Source: Cryomorphaceae bacterium (GTDB lineage Bacteria; Bacteroidota; Bacteroidia; Flavobacteriales; Schleiferiaceae). Taken from it: a DNA stretch of 11,015 bases. Positions 1-5,683 of this stretch are shown here, one piece after another. The notes under the pieces were generated by a model. It saw only the letters and a program-made list of their open reading frames with translations, was not told the DNA's origin and ran no database searches. Both the position numbers and the translations under genes were made by a program. Location: contig CATITW010000227.1 in NCBI GenBank assembly GCA_949547975.1, positions 1 to 11,015 of the forward strand. Reading direction: 5' to 3'. Within the stretch, counting starts at the first letter, position 1. Every line of letters starts with the position of its first letter.

Positions 1-945
1 CGGGCCACGTTCAACTACCGTCCGGATTTCGGTCAGCCGACTTGGGATTACTACCAAACCTTCACGGACACGCTAGGAACAGACTTGTACTACAACCGCT
101 ACAACGGGTTTATTTACGGAGCTCCCGGTCGTGGAAGCAATGGATCCGTCAGCTTTAATCTTGACAATAACGTTGAGGCGAAAATGATTGTAAAAGGCGA
201 TACCACGGGTGCTACTAAAAAGGTGAAGCTCCTTGAGCGCTTTAATATGAGTACCAGTTACAACTTAGCGGCGAGCGATGGTTTTAACTGGAATGTAGTG
301 CGTGTGGTAGCCGCAAGCTCGCTGTTCAACAAAAAACTTCGTTTGTCCTACCAAGGAAATTTTGACCCGTACGGATACGATGCACAGGGGGAACGCCAAG
401 CGACTTTAGCGTACAGCTTGAATAATTCGCCGCTCATCCACCGTACCTCACAGTTTTCCGCAAGTACCCAGCTCAAAAGTAACCGAGAGCGCAGCCGTGA
501 GGCCGTCACTTTCGAACAGCGTGGCGGAGGTTTTACTTCTGGTGACGTGGATTACTACCACTATCCCGAACGCGTAGCACTGCGCCAAGACTGGGACATG
601 CGACTGAATTACGACTTGCGTATTGTTACCGACGTTCTTGCCGCGGCTGAAGGGGAGGATGCACCCAACTTCCTGCACGAATTCACGGCACATTCCCTGA
701 GTATTTCAGGTTCTTACCGTCCCACGGACAATTGGAGTCTCAGCTACAGAACCGGTGTAGATATCGCTGAACGAAGTGTTGGATTTACCACGATCAATGC
801 GACACGCGATCTGCATTGTTGGGAAATGAAAATGTCTTGGGTGCCTTTTGGTACGACACGTTCCTACATGATTGGAATCAATCTTAAGAACAACCAATTC
901 CGCCAGGTCAAAGCGCAGCGTCGCAGAACGGCGCTCGACTTCTAA
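1..945 (+). CDS. lptD: LPS-assembly outer-membrane protein LptD, C-terminal part (5' end outside window)
   Basis: This is the C-terminal 314 residues of an outer-membrane beta-barrel protein. The frame is open from the first base, so the gene starts left of the window; a TTG at 85 is just an internal codon. The sequence shows alternating aromatic/polar strands typical of a barrel (stretches such as LRLSYQGNFDPYGYD and HSLSISGSYRPTDNWSLSY) and the closing pattern RDLHCWEMKMSWVPFGTTRSY followed by IGINLK. From memory this matches the end of the Bacteroidota LptD family (LptD_2), where the last strands read like LLSWRMNFTWVPFS...FFIGI. LptD, with LptE, inserts lipopolysaccharide into the outer leaflet of the outer membrane. 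The usual long acidic loop of flavobacterial homologues is short here (AAAEGEDAP). The gene converges on the amidotransferase with only 13 bases between stops and no obvious terminator. Family assignment is firm; the N-terminal half cannot be judged. Confidence 0.9.
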   Translation, partial: RATFNYRPDFGQPTWDYYQTFTDTLGTDLYYNRYNGFIYGAPGRGSNGSVSFNLDNNVEAKMIVKGDTTGATKKVKLLERFNMSTSYNLAASDGFNWNVVRVVAASSLFNKKLRLSYQGNFDPYGYDAQGERQATLAYSLNNSPLIHRTSQFSASTQLKSNRERSREAVTFEQRGGGFTSGDVDYYHYPERVALRQDWDMRLNYDLRIVTDVLAAAEGEDAPNFLHEFTAHSLSISGSYRPTDNWSLSYRTGVDIAERSVGFTTINATRDLHCWEMKMSWVPFGTTRSYMIGINLKNNQFRQVKAQRRRTALDF

Positions 946-958
946 AAACTTTCCTAAT

Positions 959-1531
959 CTAAAGCAATGCGACCCAGTTGGCAAGCATTTTCAAGCCTTG
1001 TTGGGTGAGGATGCTCTCCGGGTGGAATTGGACACCAAAGGCTTTCCCGTCTTCGTGTTCCATGATCATTGGCGCTTTATCGGCCATCGCAACAGCCGTC
1101 ACCGTCCAGGCCTCTGGCAGTGAATCAGGTCTCACGGCCCAGCTGTGGTACAAACCGACCTCGAAATTTGTGACGCCAGGCAAAAGGACGCCCGTACGCT
1201 TTGGGACAATAGCAACGCTTCTGCCGTGCATGACGCCATCGCGGTTGTACAGTGCTCCGCCGCTGTGCAAGGCCAATGCCTGCATTCCTAAGCACACCCC
1301 TAGGATAGGAAGGGTGCCAAAACGCTGACGAAGTACGCTCATTAATTGGCCGCTCTCCTCGGGCAAACCTGGACCTGGACTTAGCACTAATCCGCTGTAC
1401 CGGCTCCAATCTAACTGCTCGAGCTGTGGATCATCGTTACGCAACACGTCCACCTCACAATCCAGCTTTTCCAAATAATGGGCCAGGTTGTAGGTAAAAC
1501 TGTCGTAATTATCGAGTAGGAGGACCTTCAT
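959..1531 (-). CDS. Class I glutamine amidotransferase, PabA/TrpG type (aminodeoxychorismate or anthranilate synthase component II)
   Basis: A 190-residue class I glutamine amidotransferase, the family's usual length. It hydrolyses glutamine and passes ammonia to a chorismate-using partner (PabB for folate, TrpE for tryptophan). Visible motifs: start MKVLLLDNYDSFTYNL, oxyanion-loop PGPG at about 52-55, nucleophile elbow GVCLGMQ with Cys80, MHGRS at about 101-105, YHSW at about 128-131, and the FHPES motif giving His170 and Glu172, so the Cys-His-Glu triad is complete. Sequence alone does not separate PabA from TrpG, and in many bacteria one subunit serves both; the absence of trp genes nearby slightly favours PabA or a dual-use subunit, which is inference. 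No chorismate-binding partner for it lies in the window (MenF at 8161 is an isochorismate synthase and needs no glutaminase). It is a single gene convergent with lptD and divergent from ridA. The ATG lies five bases below a promoter-like -7 box. Confidence 0.93.
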   Translation of the reverse strand: MKVLLLDNYDSFTYNLAHYLEKLDCEVDVLRNDDPQLEQLDWSRYSGLVLSPGPGLPEESGQLMSVLRQRFGTLPILGVCLGMQALALHSGGALYNRDGVMHGRSVAIVPKRTGVLLPGVTNFEVGLYHSWAVRPDSLPEAWTVTAVAMADKAPMIMEHEDGKAFGVQFHPESILTQQGLKMLANWVALL

Positions 1532-1536
1532 CAGTA

Positions 1537-1565
1537 CAAATATGACCTAATTTAGAGGGGAACAA
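1537..1565 (-). promoter_or_regulatory. Candidate Bacteroidota-type promoter of the pabA/trpG-like gene
   Basis: On the minus strand, CATATTTG (1544-1537) differs from the Bacteroidota -7 consensus TAnnTTTG at one base. A TTG at 1565-1563 lies 18 bases upstream, near the expected spacing for the -33 element. The box ends only five bases before the ATG at 1531, so a start site at the usual distance would give an mRNA with almost no leader. This is seen by eye against a remembered consensus; no start site is measured. Confidence 0.4.
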
Positions 1566-1615
1566 TCAACTTTGAGCGAAGGTTTTTAGCTCAGCGTTAA
1601 AAAAACACATTGACC

Positions 1616-2005
1616 ATGGATAAAAAGGCCATCGAAGGAAAAGGACTCGCGCCGGCAATAGGACCCTACAGCGCAGGAATTCGTGCAGGGGGGATGATTT
1701 TCACCTCCGGGCAGATCGCCATGAATCCCCATACCGGCGAACTAGAACAAGGTGCAAACATTTCAGAAGAAACAGACCGCGTCATGCGCAACCTTCAAGC
1801 GGTGCTGCTTGCCGCAGGCGCAGACTTTAGTGGTGTAGTGAAAACTTCTATTTTTCTCAGCTCCATGGATGATTTTCCTGAAGTAAATGCGGTCTATCAA
1901 AACTATTTCGAGCCTCCATATCCAGCACGTGAGACCGTCGCAGTAAAAACATTGCCTAAAAACGTGAATGTGGAGATATCCTGCATCGCAATGCACAAGG
2001 GTTAA
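1616..2005 (+). CDS. ridA: RidA family reactive imine/enamine deaminase
   Basis: A 129-residue RidA (YjgF/YER057c/UK114) protein. It forms a cytosolic trimer that hydrolyses 2-aminoacrylate and related imines released by PLP enzymes to 2-ketoacids plus ammonia, protecting other PLP enzymes. Diagnostic residues are present: GPYS with Tyr18, SGQIAMNP at about 31-38, the NAVYQNYF block at about 91-98, the substrate carboxylate-binding PARETV with Arg105, and VEISCIA with Glu120. Arg105 and Glu120 at these positions mark a catalytically competent RidA rather than an inactive paralogue. I chose ATG 1616 over the in-frame TTG at 1610 because MDKKAIEGKGLAPAIGPYS fits the family N-terminus. No Shine-Dalgarno sequence is seen, as is usual in this phylum. 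It lies 44 bases upstream of lpd on the same strand with no terminator between, so co-transcription is possible. In other flavobacteria, as I recall, ridA often sits next to lptD. Confidence 0.95.
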   Translation: MDKKAIEGKGLAPAIGPYSAGIRAGGMIFTSGQIAMNPHTGELEQGANISEETDRVMRNLQAVLLAAGADFSGVVKTSIFLSSMDDFPEVNAVYQNYFEPPYPARETVAVKTLPKNVNVEISCIAMHKG

Positions 2006-2049
2006 GCTTTACGTGTTAAATTGCAGCTTCATTTATAAAGACATCAGAA

Positions 2050-3438
2050 ATGGATTTTGACGTAATTGTAGTGGGTTCCGGCCCAGGAGGATATGTGACG
2101 GCGATTAGAGCTTCACAACTGGGATTGAAAACGGCGGTAGTAGAGAAAGAAAACCTAGGAGGTGTTTGTCTGAACTGGGGATGTATTCCTACCAAAGCCC
2201 TACTGAAGAGTGCTCAAGTGTTTGAATATGTTAAACATGCTGATGACTTCGGTATTAAAATCAGTGAATACGATAAAGACTTTAACGCTGTAGTGAATCG
2301 TTCGCGCGAAGTAGCAAACGGTATGAGCGGTGGCGTAAAGTTCTTGATGAAAAAGAATAAAATCACCGTTTTAGACGGGTTTGGTAAAGTACAACCGGGT
2401 AAAAAGGTTGCTGTAACTGATGCCGATGGAAAGGAAACTGTGTACGCAGGGAACCACATCATCATCGCTACAGGAGCGCGCACGCGTGAGCTACCTACTC
2501 TGCCGCAAGACGGCAAGAAAATCATTGGCTACCGCCAAGCGATGACCTTGGAGTCACAGCCTAAGAAAATGGTAGTTGTAGGATCTGGTGCGATCGGTAT
2601 TGAGTTTGCCTACTTCTACAACAGCATGGGTACGGATGTAACGGTGGTGGAATACCTACCGAACATTGTTCCTGTTGAGGATGAAGAGGTTTCAAAGCAG
2701 CTCGAACGTACCTTTAAGAAGTCCGGCATCAAGGTGATGACGAACGCTGAGGTAACCGGTGTGGATACCTCGGGTGAAGGTTGTAAGGTGACCGTGAAAA
2801 CTAAAAAAGGCGAGGAAATCCTAGATGCTGATATCGTATTGTCTGCCGTAGGTATCACCCCAAATATTGAAGGAATTGGCTTAGAAGATGTAGGTATTGC
2901 AACCGATCGTGGTCGCGTACTGATCAACGACTACTACCAAACGAACGTTCCAGGATACTACGCTATCGGTGATATTGTAAAGGGTCCAGCTCTTGCACAC
3001 GTCGCTTCTGCTGAAGGTATTTTGTGTGTTGAGAAGATTGCCGGTCACCAGGTAGAACCCTTGGATTATGGTAATATTCCTGGATGTACGTACTGTTTCC
3101 CAGAGGTAGCTTCTGTCGGTATGACAGAAAAGGCAGCGAAAGAAGCAGGTTACGAGCTAAAGGTGGGTAAGTTCCCGTTCTCAGCTTCAGGTAAAGCGTC
3201 GGCTTCAGGGCACAAAGACGGTTTTATTAAGGTGATTTTCGATGCGAAATATGGTGAGCTCCTAGGAGCACACATGATCGGTTCGAATGTGACTGAAATG
3301 ATCGCTGAAGCCGTTATCGCACGTAAACTTGAGACCACGGGTCACGAGATCTTAAAGACGGTTCACCCGCACCCAACCTTGAGCGAGGCGTTCATGGAAG
3401 CGACTGCGGCAGCTTACGACGAAGTGATTCACTTGTAA
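2050..3438 (+). CDS. lpdA: Dihydrolipoamide dehydrogenase (E3 component)
   Basis: A 462-residue FAD flavoprotein disulfide reductase that reoxidises dihydrolipoamide of pyruvate, 2-oxoglutarate or branched-chain dehydrogenase complexes (or glycine cleavage H protein) with NAD+. Domains in order: FAD-binding Rossmann motif GSGPGG at about 9-14, redox disulfide CLNWGC (Cys40/Cys45) followed by IPTKAL, ATGAR at about 140-144, second Rossmann motif VVVGSGAIG at about 175-183 for NAD, the FAD-contacting AIGD at about 305-308, and the C-terminal dimerisation domain ending with HPHPTLSE, which supplies the catalytic His441-Glu446 dyad. The CxxxxC pattern with IPTKA separates it from glutathione and mercuric reductases. 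Length and all key residues are normal. No E1 or E2 genes are adjacent, so it probably serves several complexes, which is inference. The ATG at 2050 begins right at the FAD-binding strand. A strong terminator follows 25 bases after the stop. Confidence 0.98.
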   Translation: MDFDVIVVGSGPGGYVTAIRASQLGLKTAVVEKENLGGVCLNWGCIPTKALLKSAQVFEYVKHADDFGIKISEYDKDFNAVVNRSREVANGMSGGVKFLMKKNKITVLDGFGKVQPGKKVAVTDADGKETVYAGNHIIIATGARTRELPTLPQDGKKIIGYRQAMTLESQPKKMVVVGSGAIGIEFAYFYNSMGTDVTVVEYLPNIVPVEDEEVSKQLERTFKKSGIKVMTNAEVTGVDTSGEGCKVTVKTKKGEEILDADIVLSAVGITPNIEGIGLEDVGIATDRGRVLINDYYQTNVPGYYAIGDIVKGPALAHVASAEGILCVEKIAGHQVEPLDYGNIPGCTYCFPEVASVGMTEKAAKEAGYELKVGKFPFSASGKASASGHKDGFIKVIFDAKYGELLGAHMIGSNVTEMIAEAVIARKLETTGHEILKTVHPHPTLSEAFMEATAAAYDEVIHL

Positions 3439-3463
3439 GCCCATCAGATTCCTTATAATTTCG

Positions 3464-3494
3464 AAAACCGCTCCAACTTTGGGGCGGTTTTTTT
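3464..3494 (+). terminator. Intrinsic terminator after lpdA
   Basis: An 11-bp stem (AAAACCGCTCC pairing with GGGGCGGTTTT, one G-T wobble) encloses a 6-base loop, and the right arm runs into seven consecutive T (3488-3494). This ends the ridA-lpdA transcript 25 bases after the lpdA stop. The next gene starts only 12 bases further, so its promoter must lie in or before this hairpin or it depends on read-through. Confidence 0.9.
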
Positions 3495-3506
3495 GTTCTC
3501 TTTTCT

Positions 3507-4406
3507 ATGCAAGAACCATTAGTTGCTTTTGAACAGCTCCAATTCTCCTACGGAGAGCACACCTTCGAATTTGGAGATGCTGCCATCCTTCCGGGTCAAA
3601 TCGTAGTCATGGTGGGCCCCAGTGGTGCGGGTAAAAGCACCCTGATGAAACTGCTACGTGGAGAACTCGATCCAGGTGTAGGCCGTGTCTACATCGATGG
3701 TAAACGCGTTGAAACCCGCAAAAAACGCCTGGTGCTAGATGATTCTAAAGCGGGTTGGGTACCACAGCTGGACGATCTACAGAGCATGCTTTCTCTCGAA
3801 GACAATATCGGACATCACATCCTCCGTATGGATGATCCTGAGAAACAAGAACGGATCGAAGAGTTAAAGCGTGCGATGCACTTGGAGGCGTACTCTGGTC
3901 AGAAAACCAAGACCCTTAGCGGTGGTCAGCGCCAGCGGGTGAGTATAGCCAAAGCGATGGCAGGAAAGCCGCCCGTTTTACTCATGGACGAAAGTCTTGC
4001 TCAGCTCGACTTAAGGACTAAATCCTCCATACTTCTAGACTTAAAGGCATTAGTCAAACAAGAACAGTTTTGTGCGTTACTCGTTCTTCACGATCCGGCA
4101 GATGCATTATTGATCGCAGACGAACTTTGGGTGGTTCAAAGCGGACGTTTGGTACAAAGAGGGCAACCAAAGCAAATCATAGAAGAGCCCATCAATCATC
4201 ACATCGCAGGTTTGTTTGATTATATCAATGTAGTGCCATCAGACCTCAATATTGACGGCCCATGGCGCACGGAGGATGATGTGAAATGGTTGTATGCCCA
4301 TGACCTTCCCGGACTAGGAGAGGAGTATGAAATCGACCGTATGGATTCCCCTGGCGGAAGTATTATCGTCTATAACTTCCAAGGACACCGACTTCTTAAA
4401 AAGTAA
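3507..4406 (+). CDS. ABC transporter ATP-binding protein (PotA-like), orphan
   Basis: A 299-residue ABC ATPase. All nucleotide-binding motifs are intact: Walker A GPSGAGKST (37-45), Q-loop Gln87 in WVPQLDD, signature LSGGQ (137-141), Walker B VLLMDE (157-162, catalytic Glu162), D-loop SLAQLD, and H-loop His195 in LVLHDP. The D-loop region reads DESLAQLD instead of the usual DEP..xLD. The part up to about residue 245 (ending GLFDYINVV) resembles importer-type ATPases of the PotA/ThiQ kind. A further ~55 residues follow (about 246-299), with a possible small beta domain (EYEIDRMDSPGGSIIVYNF). No permease or binding-protein gene is adjacent, so the substrate cannot be named. From memory, Bacteroidota genomes carry a similar stand-alone PotA-like ATPase. 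It starts 12 bases after the lpdA terminator without a Shine-Dalgarno sequence and converges on rplT. ATPase identity is sure; role is unknown. Confidence 0.9.
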   Translation: MQEPLVAFEQLQFSYGEHTFEFGDAAILPGQIVVMVGPSGAGKSTLMKLLRGELDPGVGRVYIDGKRVETRKKRLVLDDSKAGWVPQLDDLQSMLSLEDNIGHHILRMDDPEKQERIEELKRAMHLEAYSGQKTKTLSGGQRQRVSIAKAMAGKPPVLLMDESLAQLDLRTKSSILLDLKALVKQEQFCALLVLHDPADALLIADELWVVQSGRLVQRGQPKQIIEEPINHHIAGLFDYINVVPSDLNIDGPWRTEDDVKWLYAHDLPGLGEEYEIDRMDSPGGSIIVYNFQGHRLLKK

Positions 4407-4438
4407 AAGGCCCCGAACCCAAGGGGAACGAGGCCTTT
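4406..4438. terminator. Bidirectional terminator between the ABC ATPase gene and rplT
   Basis: AAAGGCC (4406-4412) pairs perfectly with GGCCTTT (4432-4438); the interior also holds a CCC/GGG pair (4418-4420 with 4423-4426). Flanking A and T bases give a short U-tract for either direction: TTT on the plus strand and TTTTA on the minus strand. It overlaps the last base of the ABC stop codon and lies 20 bases past the rplT stop, where a shared terminator of convergent genes is expected. Confidence 0.7.
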
Positions 4439-4458
4439 CTAAGTACTCCAAAAGATTA

Positions 4459-4803
4459 TTACTTCACCTGATCTACGATCGCTTTGAACGCTTCCGGGTG
4501 GTTCATGGCTAAATCTGCCAATACCTTACGGTTCAATTCAATGTTCGCTTTTTTCACCTTACCCATGAATTGTGAGTAAGACATACCGTGCAAACGTGCA
4601 CCAGCGTTGATACGCTGAATCCACAACGCGCGGAATGTGCGTTTTTTGTTTTTACGGTCGCGGTAAGCATACGTGAGACCCTTCTCAACGGCGTTCTTAG
4701 CAACTGTCCAAACATTTTTACGACGGCCAAAGTATCCTTTAGCGTGTCTCATCAATTTTTTTCTGCGCTCTCTTGAAGCAACAGCATTTACTGAACGTGG
4801 CAT
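4459..4803 (-). CDS. rplT: 50S ribosomal protein L20
   Basis: A 114-residue, strongly basic protein matching bacterial L20 along its whole length. It starts [24 protein letters not shown]..., followed by the [13 protein letters not shown] helix, the [22 protein letters not shown] block and a globular C-terminal domain with [22 protein letters not shown]20 binds 23S rRNA early in assembly of the large subunit and in enterobacteria and Firmicutes also represses its own operon by binding the mRNA. Here it is the last gene of thrS-infC-rpmI-rplT, 85 bases after rpmI, and is followed by a hairpin shared with the convergent ABC gene. The ATG at 4803 lies behind an A/U-rich leader (AAAAAATTAAAAATT) rather than a Shine-Dalgarno sequence. 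Confidence 0.98.
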   Translation of the reverse strand: MPRSVNAVASRERRKKLMRHAKGYFGRRKNVWTVAKNAVEKGLTYAYRDRKNKKRTFRALWIQRINAGARLHGMSYSQFMGKVKKANIELNRKVLADLAMNHPEAFKAIVDQVK

Positions 4804-4888
4804 AATTTTTAATTTTTTGTGAGAGGTACTTCTACTATTTCAAGAAGGTTTGGCTACCCAGCACAGGGTTATTAATGAACTCTAGGGA
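4804..4888 (-). other. rpmI-rplT intercistronic leader with two small hairpins
   Basis: This 85-base spacer is much longer than the 27-base gaps elsewhere in the operon. Read on the minus strand it holds ACCC-(TGTGCT)-GGGT (4869-4856), then CTTCT-(9-base loop)-AGAAG (4847-4829), then an unstructured A/T-rich stretch up to the rplT ATG. The stems are short (4 and 5 bp), so folding alone is weak evidence. A role as an L20-binding translational control element is possible by analogy with other bacteria but is inferred. Confidence 0.35.
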
Positions 4889-5086
4889 TTACTTCATCCC
4901 TAACTGATTCTTGATGTTTGCAACATCAGCATCAGCTACAAGACCTGACTTCGTCAAACGACGTTTCTGATCCGTTGCTTTCTTGGTCAAGATGTGTGAC
5001 TTGAAAGCGTGTTTTCTTTTGATCTTACCAGAGCCTGTCAGCTTGAAACGCTTCTTTGCACTGGATTTTGTTTTCATCTTTGGCAT
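4889..5086 (-). CDS. rpmI: 50S ribosomal protein L35
   Basis: A 65-residue basic protein with the full L35 pattern: [20 protein letters not shown], then [16 protein letters not shown], and the RRLTKSGLV segment near residues 42-50. L35 is a late-assembling protein of the large ribosomal subunit. The length and N-terminus are normal for the family. It sits 27 bases after infC and 85 bases before rplT in the order conserved across bacteria. The upstream spacer has no Shine-Dalgarno match and is A/T-rich, as at other starts here. Confidence 0.98.
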   Translation of the reverse strand: MPKMKTKSSAKKRFKLTGSGKIKRKHAFKSHILTKKATDQKRRLTKSGLVADADVANIKNQLGMK

Positions 5087-5113
5087 GATTCAACTTTATT
5101 TATTTGGAGTGAC

Positions 5114-5656
5114 TTATTTCTTTGGTGCAAGAGTGATGTTCATCTTCTTACCATCCATTGAGGGCATATGCTCCACTTTACCGTACTCTTCCAAGTCTTG
5201 GGCCAAACGGAGTAGAAGGATTTCACCTTGCTCTTTAAAGACAATCGCGCGACCTCTAAAGAATACAAAGGCTTTCACCTTCGCACCTTCTTTTAAGAAC
5301 TCGATCGCGTGCTTCTTCTTGAACTCGTAATCGTGATCAGAAGTATTCGGTCCAAAACGAATTTCCTTGATAACCACTTTCACCGCTTTCGAAGCAAGTT
5401 CTTTCTGCTTCTTGCGCTGATCGTACATGAATTTGCTGTAATCGATGATTTTACACACCGGCGGATCAGCCTTTGGAGAAATTTCTACCAAATCTAGATC
5501 CAGGTTTTCAGCCATTCTTTTCGCCTCGCGAGTTTCGTAAACACCAGGTTCTACGTTCTCTCCGACCAAGCGAATTTTGGGAACGCGGATGCGCTCATTC
5601 GTTCTGTGGTTTGCTGCCAGTTTCTCTTTTGGCTGCTTTCTTTTACCTCTTCTCAG
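5114..5656 (-). CDS. infC: Translation initiation factor IF-3, non-AUG (probably CUG) start
   Basis: IF3 binds the 30S subunit, keeps subunits apart and rejects non-AUG start codons and wrong initiator tRNA. Motifs: N-domain RTNERIRVPKIRLVGENVEPGVY, LDLVEISPKADPPVCKIIDY, then C-domain VIKEIRFGPNTSDHDYEFK and the end VEHMPSMDGKKMNITLAPKK. Reading in frame upstream of the TTG at 5569 adds conserved IF3 residues, so that TTG is internal (residue 30). The open frame ends at a TAA (5669-5671) and contains no ATG, GTG or TTG upstream of 5569; the CTG at 5656-5654 gives a 180-residue protein starting (M)RRGKRKQPK, which fits Bacteroidota homologues beginning MRRGRR as I recall them. A second CTG lies at residue 13. 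An AGGAG occurs at 5682-5678 but is 21 bases from the chosen CTG, too far to decide the start. A rare start fits IF3 autoregulation, known from the AUU start of E. coli infC. thrS ends 27 bases upstream. Confidence 0.93.
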   Translation of the reverse strand: MRRGKRKQPKEKLAANHRTNERIRVPKIRLVGENVEPGVYETREAKRMAENLDLDLVEISPKADPPVCKIIDYSKFMYDQRKKQKELASKAVKVVIKEIRFGPNTSDHDYEFKKKHAIEFLKEGAKVKAFVFFRGRAIVFKEQGEILLLRLAQDLEEYGKVEHMPSMDGKKMNITLAPKK

Positions 5657-5683
5657 GGTGCTTCGTGTTTAATTAAACTCCTA

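Noticed and set aside
706..1409. Frames on either strand overlapping lptD and the amidotransferase.
   Set aside because: Both real genes have strong family matches covering the same bases, and the alternative frames show no family pattern.
1567..1574. CAACTTTG upstream of ridA as a -7 promoter box.
   Set aside because: It is one base off consensus with no good -33 element, and the same 8-mer occurs within the lpdA terminator (3473-3481 region), showing it arises by chance.
4983..5330. Plus-strand 115-codon frame antisense to rpmI and infC, with hydrophobic stretches.
   Set aside because: It lies opposite two certain, highly conserved genes and has no recognisable protein features; it is a shadow of lysine-rich codons read in reverse.
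5654..5674. A six-codon reading frame starting at AUU (minus strand, 5674-5672) just below AGGAG and ending UGA that overlaps the infC CUG.
   Set aside because: Its start is non-AUG, it is extremely short, and Shine-Dalgarno use is rare in this phylum. Chance is the simpler explanation unless relatives conserve it.
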